Source: an uncultured Lachnospiraceae bacterium | GTDB taxonomy: Bacteria; Bacillota; Clostridia; Lachnospirales; Lachnospiraceae | Length of the DNA: 41,057 nt | Reading direction: 5' to 3' | NCBI GenBank assembly: GCA_944381745.1 | Contig: CALWMI010000054.1 | Coordinates: 1 to 41,057 of the forward strand | Part shown: positions 31,757 to 41,057 of the stretch, one piece after another | Layout: every line of letters starts with the position of its first letter | Numbering within the stretch: the first letter of the stretch is position 1 | Program-made: the position numbers and the translations under genes | Notes under the pieces: model-generated | Databases searched by the model: none | Seen by the model: the letters and a program-made list of their open reading frames with translations, nothing else | What the model was told of the DNA's origin: nothing

Positions 31757-33429
31757 GTTTCCTCCGGCTTCGGCAGCTTGTAGGAGCTCTTCAGCGACAC
31801 AATGCGGTTGAACACCAGGGCGTCCGGCCTGGAATCCTTGGCGTCCACGCAGAAATACCCCTGACGCACAAACTGGAAGCTGTCGTAGGGCTTGGCGTCG
31901 CGGATGCACGGCTCCACCATGCAGTTCTTCAGCACCGTCAGCGAATGAGGGTTCAGGTTCAGGCTGCCGTCCTCGTTGTATACCCCCTTCTCCTCGTCGA
32001 TGATATTCTCGTAGAGCCGCACCTCGGCCTGCACCGCATAGGGCCCGGGCACCCAGTGGATCGGCCCCTTCACCTTGCGGCCGGTAAAGCCGGAGCCGCT
32101 CTTCGTCTCCGGGTCGTAGGTGGCGTGCACCTCGGTGATGCGGCCCGCCTTGTCCTTCACAAAGCCGGTGCACTTGACGAAATAGGCCTGCATCAGGCGC
32201 ACCTCATTGCCTGGGAACAGGCGGAAGTATTTCTTCGGCGGCTCCTCCATGAAATCCTCCCGGTCGATATAGAGCTCCCTGCAGAAGGGCACCTTGTGGG
32301 TGCCAAGCTCCTCGTTCTCCAGGTTGTTGGCCACCTCCAGGTATTCCACCTGCCCTTCCGGGTAGTTGTCGATAATCAGCTTCACCGGATCCAGCGCCGC
32401 CATGATCCTGGGCCTCTTCAGCTTCAGATCCTCGCGGATACAATATTCCAGCATGGCGTAATCCGCAGAGCTCTGGCTCTTGGACACGCCGCACAGCTCC
32501 ACAAACCGCCTGATGGACTCCGGCGTAAAGCCTCTCCTGCGCAGGGCCGCGATGGACACCAGCCGCGGGTCGTCCCAGCCGTCCACAATGCCCTCTTCCA
32601 CCAGCTTCTTGATGTAGCGCTTGCCTGTGACCACATTGGTCAGGTACAGCTTGGCAAACTCGATCTGCTTGGGCGGATGGGGGAACTCGCACTCCCTCAC
32701 CACCCAGTCGTAGAGAGGCCTGTGGTCCTCAAACTCCAGCGTACAGATGGAGTGGGTGATCCCCTCAATGGCATCCTCGATGGGATGGGCAAAGTCATAC
32801 ATGGGATAGATGCACCACTTGTCCCCCGTGTTGTGGTGGGTCATGTGGGCCACCCGGTAGAGGATGGGATCCCGCATGTTGATGTTGGGGGAGGCCATGT
32901 CAATCTTCGCCCGCAGCACCTCCTCCCCCTCCTTATACACGCCGTTCTTCATATTCTCAAAGAGCTCCAGGTTCTCCTCCACGCTCCGGTTCCGGTAGGG
33001 GCTGTCCTTGCCCGGCTCCGTCAGCGTTCCCCGGTACTCCCTGATCTCCTCCGGGCTCAGGTCACAGACATAAGCCTTCCCCTTCCGGATGAGCAGCAGC
33101 GCGCACTCGTACATCTGCTGGAAATAATCCGAGGCGAAGAACAGCCTGTCCTCCCAGTCCGCTCCCAGCCACTGGATGTCCTCCTTGATGGACTCCACAA
33201 ACTCCGTCTTCTCCTTCGTGGGGTTCGTATCGTCAAAGCGCATGTTGAATTTGCCGTGGTATTCCTGCGCCAGCCCGTAATTCAGCAGTATGGACTTCGC
33301 ATGCCCAATGTGCAGATACCCGTTCGGCTCCGGCGGGAACCGGGTATGTACGGCGTCGCAGGTTCCCTCCGCCAAATCCTTCTCTATGATCTGTTCGATA
33401 AAATTTTTGGACATTCCTTCCTTTTCCAT
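31753..33429 (-). CDS. Glutaminyl-tRNA synthetase
   Basis: A 558-residue class I aminoacyl-tRNA synthetase charging tRNA-Gln with glutamine. [14 protein letters not shown] carries the HIGH motif (40-43); RFDDTNP and [35 protein letters not shown] follow, in the order of bacterial GlnRS. The KMSKS position before [16 protein letters not shown] reads VVTGKRYI where E. coli has VMSKRKL. The C-terminal anticodon-binding barrels are complete (FFVKCTGFV-like region, [19 protein letters not shown]). GGAGGAG precedes ATG 33429. Many Firmicutes lack GlnRS and use GatCAB; its presence fits Lachnospiraceae-type genomes. Confidence 0.95.
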   Translation of the reverse strand: MEKEGMSKNFIEQIIEKDLAEGTCDAVHTRFPPEPNGYLHIGHAKSILLNYGLAQEYHGKFNMRFDDTNPTKEKTEFVESIKEDIQWLGADWEDRLFFASDYFQQMYECALLLIRKGKAYVCDLSPEEIREYRGTLTEPGKDSPYRNRSVEENLELFENMKNGVYKEGEEVLRAKIDMASPNINMRDPILYRVAHMTHHNTGDKWCIYPMYDFAHPIEDAIEGITHSICTLEFEDHRPLYDWVVRECEFPHPPKQIEFAKLYLTNVVTGKRYIKKLVEEGIVDGWDDPRLVSIAALRRRGFTPESIRRFVELCGVSKSQSSADYAMLEYCIREDLKLKRPRIMAALDPVKLIIDNYPEGQVEYLEVANNLENEELGTHKVPFCRELYIDREDFMEEPPKKYFRLFPGNEVRLMQAYFVKCTGFVKDKAGRITEVHATYDPETKSGSGFTGRKVKGPIHWVPGPYAVQAEVRLYENIIDEEKGVYNEDGSLNLNPHSLTVLKNCMVEPCIRDAKPYDSFQFVRQGYFCVDAKDSRPDALVFNRIVSLKSSYKLPKPEET

Positions 33430-33447
33430 CTTGCTCCTCCTCAGCTC

Positions 33448-33774
33448 TTATTTCTTGCGCGCCTTCCAGCCCCGGACCTTATTTCTCACCAGGTCGAACG
33501 CCGCTCCCACGGCGGCGCCCACGATACCGCCGGTCAAAAGTCCCAGGGCCGCATATCCCAGCGGCTGCCCCACGAAAAAGCCCACGGCGCCTCCGAACAG
33601 CAGTCCTGCCACCACCGGCATATTCTTCATACGCTCCTTCTCAGCCGCAGCGGCGGCCGCCTCAGCCTCGTAATCGTGCCGGATCCGCTTGGCCCTCGGC
33701 TGGCTTCTCTGGATCATCTTCACATAGTTGCTGCGTCCCCTGGAGCTTCTCGCTGATTTCTTATTGTTGCCCAT
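33448..33774 (-). CDS. Small basic protein with Gly-rich membrane hairpin
   Basis: A 108-residue protein not assigned to a family. The N-terminal half is strongly basic (NNKKSARSSRGRSNYVKMIQRSQPRAKR) with an Ala/Glu-rich helix. Two Gly-rich hydrophobic segments follow (about 54-70 and 73-93: VVAGLLFGGAVGFFVGQ; LGLLTGGIVGAAVGAAF), then a basic end. It could sit in the membrane as a hairpin. It lies 18 bases upstream of glnS, with AGGAGAAAGGAAG before its ATG, so it is probably co-transcribed with it. Confidence 0.72.
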   Translation of the reverse strand: MGNNKKSARSSRGRSNYVKMIQRSQPRAKRIRHDYEAEAAAAAAEKERMKNMPVVAGLLFGGAVGFFVGQPLGYAALGLLTGGIVGAAVGAAFDLVRNKVRGWKARKK

Positions 33775-33827
33775 TTCCTAACTTCCTTTCTCCTATCGCT
33801 TGCGCCGTCCGTCTCCTCAGGCGCTCT

Positions 33828-34262
33828 CTACTTTGCAGGCTTCTCCTGCGGCTGTACCGTCATCTCCAGCTTCTCGTAGATGTCCGGCATCTCCTTCTTT
33901 ATATGGAAGGGCTTCATGTCCTTCCCCACAAGTCCGTGCAGCGTCTTCCCCGTGCACAGCGGCCTGTCCTCGCCCTCCCGGTAAACCTCATAGTAAAATT
34001 CCATCTTCACCGGGGTCAGCTTCACCACCCGCGCGGTCACGGTCAGCTGATCCTCATAGTAAGCAGGAGCGAGAAACCTGCACTCCAGCTCCAGGAGCGG
34101 GGCCAGAAGCCCTCTCTCCTCCATCTGCCCGTACCCAATGCCTGTCTGCCTGATAAAATCGGTCCGCGCGGCCTCAAACCACACCGCATAATTGGAGTGA
34201 TGGGCTATCCCCATCCGGTCTGTCTCCGCGTAGCGGACCGTGATCTTCGTCTCTGATACCAT
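33828..34262 (-). CDS. Hotdog-fold acyl-CoA thioesterase (4HBT/YbgC type)
   Basis: A 144-residue cytoplasmic thioesterase. The signature VRYAETDRMGIAHHSNYAVWFEAARTDF contains the catalytic Asp (D15) and following helix of the 4-hydroxybenzoyl-CoA thioesterase family. Strands LLELECRFLAPAYYEDQLTVTARVV and VKMEFYYEVYRE complete the hotdog fold. Substrate is probably a short-chain or aromatic acyl-CoA; it cannot be fixed from sequence. It lies between pfkA and the small membrane protein gene, with 50-90 base gaps, possibly one transcript. Confidence 0.9.
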   Translation of the reverse strand: MVSETKITVRYAETDRMGIAHHSNYAVWFEAARTDFIRQTGIGYGQMEERGLLAPLLELECRFLAPAYYEDQLTVTARVVKLTPVKMEFYYEVYREGEDRPLCTGKTLHGLVGKDMKPFHIKKEMPDIYEKLEMTVQPQEKPAK

Positions 34263-34351
34263 AAACCTTTCGCCTTCCTGTCTTTCTGCCTCCCGCCGGA
34301 GCCTCTGCCCCCACTCAGCCGGATATCCTGCTTTCCATCGGAAAACCTGCC

Positions 34352-35320
34352 TCAGACAATCTCCTGCATCACCCGGTAGAGCTCCATATCCAGCCCCTTG
34401 TGCATCTTCAGGGCCTCCTGGATGTCAAAGTCCGTGATCTTCCCATCCTTCATGGCCACCACACGGTTGCCCTTGCCGTTCGCCAGCAGATGCACCGCGT
34501 AATTACCCATCTCGCTGGCCATTACCCGGTCCCGGAGGGTAGGGCTTCCGCCTCTCTGCACATGCCCAAGGATCGCCGCCCTCGTGTCAATGCCCGTCAG
34601 GCTCTCGATGTCCCTGGCAATCTTGTCTGTCTCCCCCACGCCCTCGGACACCACGATGATAAAATGGTGCTTGCCCCGGCTCCTGGCGTAGAAGATGGCC
34701 TCGCACATCTCATTGATATCCATCGGCTCCTCCTCGGTGACGATGGCCGCAGCCCCGCAGGCCACGCCTGTGCACAGCGCCATGTGCCCCGCATGCCTGC
34801 CCATCACCTCCACCACCGTACACCGGTGATGGGACTGGGACGTGTCGTTCAGCTTGTCCATCAGCTCCAGCACCGTATTCATGGCCGTGTCATAGCCGAT
34901 CGTATACTCTGTGCAGGCGATGTCATTGTCGATCGTCCCCGGGATCCCGATACAGGGCAGCCCCAGCTGGGACAGATAGCTGGCGCCGTTGTAGGAGCCG
35001 TCGCCGCCGATGACCACCAGGCCGTCCAGGCCGATCTCCACCGCGTTCTGGTAGGCGATCTTCCGGTACTTCTCCTCGTAAAATTCCTTGCACCTGGCGG
35101 TAAACAGGATTGTCCCGCCCTTCTTCAATATATTGGAGACAGACGGGGAGTCCATAATCCGGTAATTCTTCTCCAGGAGCCCGTTGTATCCCCGGATAAT
35201 CCCCACCGGAACCATATCGTTGTAGAGCGCGGTACGCACCGCGCTGCGGATGGCTGCGTTCATCCCGGGGGCATCTCCCCCGCTGGTCAGTATCCCGATA
35301 CATTTCTTTCCATCAATCAT
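34352..35320 (-). CDS. ATP-dependent 6-phosphofructokinase
   Basis: A 322-residue glycolytic enzyme phosphorylating fructose 6-phosphate. GILTSGGDAPGMNA is the N-terminal nucleotide loop. GGDGS (105-109) has the glycine, not aspartate, that marks ATP use over pyrophosphate. PGTIDNDI holds the catalytic Asp. EVMGRHAGHMA and GHVQRGGSPTLRDR complete substrate and effector sites. I prefer ATG 35320 (MIDGKK) with AGAGG eight bases upstream; a GTG three codons earlier is possible. It has a probable own promoter downstream of polC. Confidence 0.95.
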   Translation of the reverse strand: MIDGKKCIGILTSGGDAPGMNAAIRSAVRTALYNDMVPVGIIRGYNGLLEKNYRIMDSPSVSNILKKGGTILFTARCKEFYEEKYRKIAYQNAVEIGLDGLVVIGGDGSYNGASYLSQLGLPCIGIPGTIDNDIACTEYTIGYDTAMNTVLELMDKLNDTSQSHHRCTVVEVMGRHAGHMALCTGVACGAAAIVTEEEPMDINEMCEAIFYARSRGKHHFIIVVSEGVGETDKIARDIESLTGIDTRAAILGHVQRGGSPTLRDRVMASEMGNYAVHLLANGKGNRVVAMKDGKITDFDIQEALKMHKGLDMELYRVMQEIV

Positions 35321-35409
35321 CCCAAGCACCTCTTACTTCCTAAATAATCCGGACGGCCATCCCCCCGGCGCCCCCGCAAACATTTGCGGCCAAATGCCGC
35401 ACTATTAAC

Positions 35410-35438
35410 AATATACTATAAAAATCCTCTCCCGTAAA
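35410..35438 (-). promoter_or_regulatory. Probable pfkA promoter
   Basis: Minus-strand TTTACG (35433-35438) and TATATT (35410-35415) with a 17-base spacer lie between polC and pfkA. A GCGGC-N5-GCCGC hairpin follows in the leader. Hexamer match is moderate. Confidence 0.5.
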
Positions 35439-35442
35439 GGGA

Positions 35443-38400
35443 TTACATTTCAAAGAGCGACAGCTGGTTGCTCTCTGGCAGGTCTCCCAGCAAGCCAAGC
35501 TCCGCCATCTTGTCCGACACAGTCTTGGACACCTTCGTGCGCTGGCGGAAATCGTCCTTGGACAGGAAGGGGCCGTCTGCCGCCGCCTCCACGATGGCCT
35601 CCGCCGCCTTGTCGCCCATGCCGTCGATGGTGGACAGCGCCGGCATCAGTTTCCCGTCCACAATCTGGAAGCGGGTGGCCTTGGCCCGGTACAGGTCAAT
35701 GGGTTCAAATTCCAGCCCGCGGGCGTACATCTCCCGCACAATCTTCATATCCTTCAGCGTGTCCTCCTCCTTGTTGGACAGGGACTTGGTTTTCTGCCTG
35801 GCCTCATAGTCCCGCATATGGTACTCCAGCCGCTCCCTCCCCAGGCACATGAGCTCATAGTTGAAGCTGGTGGCCCGGATGCTGAAAAAGGCCGCGTAGT
35901 AGGCCAGGGGGTGATACACCTTGCAGTAGGCGATCCGCCAGGCCATCATGACGTAGGCCGCCGCATGGGCCTTGGGGAACATGTACTTGATCTTCTTGCA
36001 CGACCAGATATACCAGTCCGGCACGCCAGCCTCCTTCATCTGAGGCTCCCACTCCGGCTTTAAGCCCTTGCCCTTCCGCACGCTCTCCATGATAGTGAAG
36101 GACAGCTCGCTGTCCATCCCCTTGCCGATCAGGTAGGTCATGATGTCGTCCCTGGTACAGATCGCCGTGGAAATCGTGGCCTTGCCCTCCTGGATCAGCG
36201 TCTGGGCGTTGCCCAGCCACACGTCCGTCCCGTGGGACAGGCCAGAAATCCTGATCAGGTCGGAGAAGGAGGACGGCTTGGTGTCCAGAAGCATCTGGAT
36301 GACAAACTCCGTGCCGAACTCCGGGATCCCCAGGCACCCCAGCTGACAGTCCCCGATATCCTCCGGCGTGATGCCCAGCGCCTCCGTGCTCCGGAAGAGG
36401 GACATCACCTTCTTGTCGTCCAGGGGGATGGCTTTGGCGTCCAGGCCGGTCAAATCCTCCAGCATGCGGATCATCGTGGGATCATCGTGTCCCAGGATAT
36501 CCAGCTTCAGCAGGTTGTGGTCAATGGAATGGTAGTCAAAATGGGTGGTGATAATGTCCGTGGTCATATCGTTGGCCGGATGCTGCACCGGCGTAAAGGA
36601 GTCAATCTCCTCCCCGTGGGGAAGCACGATGATCCCGCCGGGATGCTGGCCCGTCGTCCGGTGGATGCCCACGCAGCCCTCCGCAATGCGCTCGATCTCA
36701 CAGCTGCGCTTGCGGATGCCCCGATCCTCAAAATACCCCCGCACATAGCCGTAGGCCGTCTTCTCCGCCACAGTGCCGATTGTCCCCGCCCGGAACGTCT
36801 GGCCCTTGCCGAAGATGACCTCCGTGTATTTGTGGGCGTTGCTCTGGTATTCGCCGGAAAAATTCAGGTCAATATCCGGCTCCTTGTTGCCCTTAAAGCC
36901 CAGGAACGTCTCGAAGGGAATGTCAAAGCCCTCCTTCTTCAGCTGCCCGCCGCACACCGGGCAGTCCCTGTCCGGCATATCGCAGCCCGCCCTCCCCGCG
37001 TAGGCCTTGACCTCCGGGGAGTCAAAATCGCTGTAGTGGCACTGCGGGCAGTAGTAGTGGGGGCTCAGCGGGTTGACCTCCGTGATGCCCGCCATCGTGG
37101 CCACAAAGGAAGAGCCCACCGACCCCCGGGAGCCCACGAGATAACCGTCCTCGTTGGACTTCCACACCAGCTTCTGGGCGATGATATACATGACGGCGAA
37201 CCCGTTGGAGATGATGGAGTTCAGCTCCCTCTCCAGCCTGGCCACCACCACCTGGGGGAGCTCCTCCCCGTAGATCTCGTGGGCGCGGTTGTAGCAGATT
37301 TCCCGCAGCGTCTTGTCCGAATCCGGTATCACCGGCGGGCACTTGTCCGGCCGCACCGGCGAGATCTTCTCGATCATGTCCGCAATCTTGTTCGTGTTGG
37401 TGATCACCACCTCTTCCGCCTTCCTGCTGCCCAGATAGGAAAATTCCTTCAGCATCTCCTCCGTTGTGCGCAGGTACAGGGGCGGCTGCTCGTCTGCATC
37501 CTTAAAGCCCTTGCTGTTCATGATAATCCGGCGGTAAATCTCATCCTTGGGGTCGAGGAAATGCACGTCGCAGGTGGCCACCACCGGCTTGCCGAACTGC
37601 TCGCCCAGCGCCACAATCCTCCGGTTAAAGTCCCGCAGCTCCTCCTCGTCCTTGGCCGCTGGGTTCTCCTCCCGCAGCATGAAGGCGTTGTTCCCGATGG
37701 GCTGGATCTCCAGATAGTCGTAGAAATTCACCAGCCGGGCGATCTCCTCGTCGCTTCCTCCCCGCACAATGGCCTGGAACAGCTCCCCTGCCTCGCAGGC
37801 AGAGCCGATGAGCAGCCCCTCCCGGTGCTTGAGGAACAGGGACTTGGGGATCTTGGGCGTCCTCTGGAAATATTTCAGGTGGGAGGCGGAGATCAGCCGG
37901 TACAGGTTCACCCGCCCCACATCGTTCTTTGCCAGGATGATGGCGTGGTAGCTGTGCATCTTGCGCACCGTCTCCTCGCTGGGCCGGCACATGGCGTTGA
38001 GGCTGTCCAGCGTATGGATGTCCATCTTCTCCAGCATCTCGATAAATTTCAGGAAAATATGGGCCGTGCACTCAGCGTCGTCCACCGCCCGGTGATGGTT
38101 CTCCAGCGACACGCCCAGGGCCTTGGCCACCGTATCCAGCTTGTAGCGGTTCAGCTGGGGCAGCAGCGCCCGGGCGATGCCCACCGTATCCACCACGGTA
38201 AATCTGGCCTCCAGCCCCATGCGGCGGGCATTCTTCTCCACAAAGCCCATGTCAAAATCCGCGTTGTGGGCCACCATCACTGCCCCCCGGCAGAACTCCA
38301 GGAAGCTGGGCAGCACATCCTCCACAAAGGGCGCCCCGGCCACCATCCCGTCGCTGATGCCGGTCAGCTTCTCAATCTCGAAGGAGATCGGCACCCGGGG

Positions 38401-40017
38401 ATTGACAAAGGTGCTGAACCGGTCTGTGATCTGCCCGTTCTCCACCTTGACCGCACCGATCTCAATGATCTGGTTCTTCTCATTGCTAAAGCCCGTAGTC
38501 TCCAGGTCAAAGACCACGTAGGTGCCCATGAGCTCCTGCCCCTCTGGGCGGCGCACGGCATCCTTGATATCGTCCACCAGGTAGGCCTCCACCCCGTAGA
38601 TCACCTTGAAATCGCTGTCCTTGGGCACGGCGTGGTTGGCGTCTGGGAATGCCTGCACCAGGCCATGGTCGGTGACGGCGATCGCCTTATGCCCCCACTC
38701 CATCGCCCGGGCGATAATATCCTTCACGTCCGACACCCCGTCCATATCGCTCATCTTCGTGTGGCAGTGGAGCTCCACCCGCTTCACCGCGCTGGTGTCC
38801 ATGCGCTTGTCCCGGAAATCCGGGATTTTCTTGATGCCCGCCACAGAGCCGATGGTCAGCTCCCCGTCGAATTTGTCGATGGTGGTCGTCCCCTTCAGCT
38901 TGACAAATATCCCCTTCTTCAACCCCTCCAGGATGTCCGGCAGATATTCGTTCTTCGTGAACAGCTTGATCATCATCGTGTCGGTAAAATCTGTGATGCT
39001 GAAAATAATGATGGTCTTCTCGCCCCGGATCTCCCGCGTCTCCAGCGAGCGGATCTTCCCCCGGATGACCACCTCGCCCATCTCGCCCTGGATCTGCTCG
39101 ATGGGGATTGCCTCCTCCTGGAAATCCCTGCCATAGAGCACGTCTGGGTTGTCCGAGCGCCGCCAGCCGCCGGGGAAGCCTCCCCTGGACATGGATTTGC
39201 CTGCGGCCTCTCTGCCTGTCTTTTCTCTGCCTGTCTTTTCTCTGCCTGCCTTTTCTCCGCCTGTCTTTTCTCCGCCTGCAGCTTCTCTTTCTGTGGCTCC
39301 ATGAGCCTTCGGTGTCCTCTGGCTGCCGTCTTCCTTTGCAGGCTTCCGTCCGCCCTGGCCGTCCTCCAAAGCCTCGTCCCACGGCAGGGCTTCCCCTTCC
39401 GGCAGCTCCATCATCCCGCCGCCTTCCCCGGAGGCCTTCCCAGCCCGGTTCACAATCTGGCGCACCTCCTGGGCGATCATCTGCCGGATCTCCTGGCGGC
39501 TGCGGCTCTCCCCCGCCTCCTGGTATGCCACCTCCACCTTGAGATCCATCCCGCACCGCTCGCAGAAGATCTTCTCCAGGATGCGCACCAGCTCCCCGCT
39601 CTTCTCCCGGGCCACCACCGAGTCCTTCAGCGTCAGCTTCAGCGCGCTGTCTCCGGTAAACTCCCGCTCTGCCTGCAGGAAGAGGTTGTACTCTACATGG
39701 CTGTAGTTCTCCAGCTCCAGCAAAATACTGTCATAGTAGGCGTCCATCAGCGTCCTGGCGGAATACTGCCGGGACAGGCGGAAATGCTCCAGCATCTTCA
39801 CCCGCATGGGAACCCTGGGGAACAGCTGCCGCTTGATGGCCTTCTCCGCCGCGTACACCTGCTCCTTGCGTATCAGGTGCCTGCTCTCCACATAAATCCG
39901 CAGGATATCCTGGTTTTTCGTGGTGGTCACCTTCTCCACCGTCGTCTGGGCGAAGAGATCACGGATATCCGGATTCAGCTCCAGTCCAGGAAAAACCTCC
40001 ATAAATGCTTTCGCCAT
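35443..40017 (-). CDS. DNA polymerase III alpha subunit, PolC type
   Basis: A 1524-residue Gram-positive replicative polymerase. Order: N-terminal domain; OB domain (about 310-400, VVIRGKIRSLETREI); PHP domain start ELHCHTKMSDMDG (416-427), interrupted by the DEDD proofreading exonuclease (VVFDLETTGF, D504 and E506; later HNADFDMGFVEKNARR and HRAVDDAECTA); PHP remainder; then the polymerase core with PDIDLNFSGEYQ and TGQHPGGIIVLP, ending LPESNQLSLFEM, the usual clamp-binding tail. Residues about 244-269 are an EKTGR repeat tract in the variable linker. ATG 40017 begins seven bases after the ispG stop, so the two are coupled. Confidence 0.97.
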   Translation of the reverse strand: MAKAFMEVFPGLELNPDIRDLFAQTTVEKVTTTKNQDILRIYVESRHLIRKEQVYAAEKAIKRQLFPRVPMRVKMLEHFRLSRQYSARTLMDAYYDSILLELENYSHVEYNLFLQAEREFTGDSALKLTLKDSVVAREKSGELVRILEKIFCERCGMDLKVEVAYQEAGESRSRQEIRQMIAQEVRQIVNRAGKASGEGGGMMELPEGEALPWDEALEDGQGGRKPAKEDGSQRTPKAHGATEREAAGGEKTGGEKAGREKTGREKTGREAAGKSMSRGGFPGGWRRSDNPDVLYGRDFQEEAIPIEQIQGEMGEVVIRGKIRSLETREIRGEKTIIIFSITDFTDTMMIKLFTKNEYLPDILEGLKKGIFVKLKGTTTIDKFDGELTIGSVAGIKKIPDFRDKRMDTSAVKRVELHCHTKMSDMDGVSDVKDIIARAMEWGHKAIAVTDHGLVQAFPDANHAVPKDSDFKVIYGVEAYLVDDIKDAVRRPEGQELMGTYVVFDLETTGFSNEKNQIIEIGAVKVENGQITDRFSTFVNPRVPISFEIEKLTGISDGMVAGAPFVEDVLPSFLEFCRGAVMVAHNADFDMGFVEKNARRMGLEARFTVVDTVGIARALLPQLNRYKLDTVAKALGVSLENHHRAVDDAECTAHIFLKFIEMLEKMDIHTLDSLNAMCRPSEETVRKMHSYHAIILAKNDVGRVNLYRLISASHLKYFQRTPKIPKSLFLKHREGLLIGSACEAGELFQAIVRGGSDEEIARLVNFYDYLEIQPIGNNAFMLREENPAAKDEEELRDFNRRIVALGEQFGKPVVATCDVHFLDPKDEIYRRIIMNSKGFKDADEQPPLYLRTTEEMLKEFSYLGSRKAEEVVITNTNKIADMIEKISPVRPDKCPPVIPDSDKTLREICYNRAHEIYGEELPQVVVARLERELNSIISNGFAVMYIIAQKLVWKSNEDGYLVGSRGSVGSSFVATMAGITEVNPLSPHYYCPQCHYSDFDSPEVKAYAGRAGCDMPDRDCPVCGGQLKKEGFDIPFETFLGFKGNKEPDIDLNFSGEYQSNAHKYTEVIFGKGQTFRAGTIGTVAEKTAYGYVRGYFEDRGIRKRSCEIERIAEGCVGIHRTTGQHPGGIIVLPHGEEIDSFTPVQHPANDMTTDIITTHFDYHSIDHNLLKLDILGHDDPTMIRMLEDLTGLDAKAIPLDDKKVMSLFRSTEALGITPEDIGDCQLGCLGIPEFGTEFVIQMLLDTKPSSFSDLIRISGLSHGTDVWLGNAQTLIQEGKATISTAICTRDDIMTYLIGKGMDSELSFTIMESVRKGKGLKPEWEPQMKEAGVPDWYIWSCKKIKYMFPKAHAAAYVMMAWRIAYCKVYHPLAYYAAFFSIRATSFNYELMCLGRERLEYHMRDYEARQKTKSLSNKEEDTLKDMKIVREMYARGLEFEPIDLYRAKATRFQIVDGKLMPALSTIDGMGDKAAEAIVEAAADGPFLSKDDFRQRTKVSKTVSDKMAELGLLGDLPESNQLSLFEM
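39210..39284 (-). repeat. Five 15-bp repeats inside polC
   Basis: Five 15-base units (CTCTGCCTGTCTTTT and variants, plus-strand text) encode EKTGR-type pentapeptides in the linker ahead of the OB domain. All are in frame; the last unit is degenerate. Confidence 0.88.
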
Positions 40018-40024
40018 CTCGTCC

Positions 40025-41057
40025 TCACGCCTCCCAGTTCAAAAGCTCCTGCCGCAGGGTGTCCAGAAGCTCTTCCTCCGGCACCTTGCGGATAATTTCC
40101 CCTTTCTTGATCAGCAGGCCCTCGCCATTGCCGCCTGCGATCCCGATGTCCGCCTCCCGAGCCTCCCCCGGGCCGTTCACCGCGCAGCCCATGACCGCCA
40201 CCTTGATATCCAGCGGGATGTCCTGCACCATCTCCTCCACCTGGGCCGCCAGGCCAATCAGGTCGATCTGCGTCCTTCCGCAGGTCGGGCAGGAGACGAC
40301 CTCCACGCCGCCTCTGCGCAGCCCCAGCGTCCGCAGGATGAGCTTGGCCGTCTTGATCTCCTCCACCGGGTTCCCGGTGAGGGATACCCGTATCGTGTCC
40401 CCGATGCCCTGGTACAAAATGATGCCAAGCCCCACCGAGGACTTGATATTCCCGGAAAACACTGTGCCCGCCTCCGTGATCCCCACATGGAGCGGATAGT
40501 CCGTCTGCCCTGCCAGCAGCTCGTGGGCGCGCACGCACATGAGCACATCCGAGGACTTGATGCTGACCACCAGCTGGTCATAGCCCAGTTCCTCGATCAT
40601 GTGCACCTTCGCAAGGGCGCTCTCCACAATGCCCTCGGCGGTCACCCCGTGGTATTTCTCCACCAGCTCCCGCTCCAGGGAACCGCTGTTGACCCCCACC
40701 CGGATGGGGGTCCCTCTCTCCCTGGCCGCGTCCACCACAGCCTTCACCCGCTCCCTGCTGCCGATGTTGCCGGGGTTGATGCGGATCTTGTCCGCCCCGT
40801 TCTCCACCGCGGCAATAGCCAGCCGGTAGTCAAAGTGGATGTCCGCCACAAGCGGGATATGGATTCTCTCCTTGATCCCCCGCAGTGCGCGGGCGGCCTC
40901 CATCGTGGGCACGGTGCAGCGCACAATCTCGCAGCCCGCCCTCTCCAGGGCTAAGATCTGTCCCACCGTCGCCTCGATATCCTCCGTCCTTGTATTCGTC
41001 ATAGACTGGATGAGGATGGGATTGCCCCCGCCGATCACCCGGTCTCCTATCTTCACC
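40025..41057 (-). CDS. 4-hydroxy-3-methylbut-2-enyl-diphosphate synthase (partial)
   Basis: The 4Fe-4S enzyme of the MEP isoprenoid pathway, reducing MEcPP to HMBPP. QSMTNTRTEDIEATVGQILALERAGCEIVR is near the visible N-terminus. ADIHFDYRLA and KIRINPGNIG line the TIM barrel. The cluster ligands are CPTCGR and MGCAVNGPGEA. About 344 residues are visible. The reading frame is open to the right edge and homologs start a dozen or more residues earlier, so the gene is probably cut by the window; a GTG at 41056 is more likely an internal valine. Placement just ahead of polC is the common clostridial order. Confidence 0.93.
   Translation of the reverse strand, partial: VKIGDRVIGGGNPILIQSMTNTRTEDIEATVGQILALERAGCEIVRCTVPTMEAARALRGIKERIHIPLVADIHFDYRLAIAAVENGADKIRINPGNIGSRERVKAVVDAARERGTPIRVGVNSGSLERELVEKYHGVTAEGIVESALAKVHMIEELGYDQLVVSIKSSDVLMCVRAHELLAGQTDYPLHVGITEAGTVFSGNIKSSVGLGIILYQGIGDTIRVSLTGNPVEEIKTAKLILRTLGLRRGGVEVVSCPTCGRTQIDLIGLAAQVEEMVQDIPLDIKVAVMGCAVNGPGEAREADIGIAGGNGEGLLIKKGEIIRKVPEEELLDTLRQELLNWEA

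Noticed and set aside
30206-32173. Longer MocR start extending to 32173
   Set aside because: The extra codons lie in another frame of glnS, while ATG 31756 has a ribosome site and the usual GntR N-terminus.
31477-33756. 759-codon plus-strand open frame opposite glnS and neighbours
   Set aside because: It spans several genuine minus-strand genes and has shadow-type composition.
36232-40095. 1287-codon open frame on the plus strand opposite polC
   Set aside because: It mirrors the codon bias of a complete PolC on the other strand; its translation is Leu/His/Pro/Arg-rich without any recognisable domain.
41054-41057. GTG at the right edge as the true ispG start
   Set aside because: IspG homologs extend further upstream, and the valine fits the internal VKIGD segment, so the gene is most likely truncated by the window.

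Overview
The window looks like a chromosomal stretch from a G+C-rich member of the Clostridia, most likely a Lachnospiraceae-type gut anaerobe. The reasons are a Gram-positive PolC directly downstream of ispG, strong AGGAGG-type ribosome sites, a T-box leader, an oxygen-sensitive Fe-S style gene set (IspG, a QueG-like double-cluster protein, a NifX-family protein) and a glutaminyl-tRNA synthetase. The genus is an inference; no rRNA or tRNA gene was seen.

Left part (1-6100). A minus-strand T-box leader (probable tryptophan specifier) feeds a gene off the left edge and runs into a cluster of palindromes. Next come a P1B-type metal ATPase whose promoter contains a CsoR-type operator, a small membrane protein plus Xre regulator with duplicated operators, a CsoR-like copper sensor, a 71-residue membrane zinc-ribbon protein, and an orphan OLD-family ATPase/TOPRIM nuclease.

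Middle part (6100-17300). A self-regulated TetR gene is followed by a heterodimeric YbtPQ-like ABC pair, then the remnant of an AAA/DUF4143 ATPase. A visibly more A+T-rich block carries lacI-phnD-phnC-phnE-phnE and a signal-less 5'-nucleotidase-type metallophosphatase. This looks like an import-and-hydrolyse operon for a phosphorylated organic compound.

Central-right part (17300-29300). Two large tandem paralogous GT-C-like membrane proteins follow, the second with a nine-C tract that could make it phase variable. A second copy of the zinc-ribbon gene with its own conserved promoter comes next. After it lie a PadR/DUF2812 pair with a double operator, divergent from an unknown Cys-containing protein and a YfbR-type 5'-nucleotidase. 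A CoA-disulfide-reductase/rhodanese fusion has a candidate Crp-type site near -41, converging on a Crp-family regulator. A DUF134/NifX-like fusion with a His-rich tail and a strong internal ribosome site lies upstream of that regulator.

Right part (29300-41057, all minus strand). This is a housekeeping array reading leftward: ispG (cut by the edge), polC, pfkA, a 4HBT thioesterase, a small membrane protein, glnS, a MocR-type regulator translationally coupled to glnS, and a QueG-like Fe-S protein. Short in-frame repeats occur in both polC and the MocR gene.

All assignments are by reading the sequence; no database search was run.
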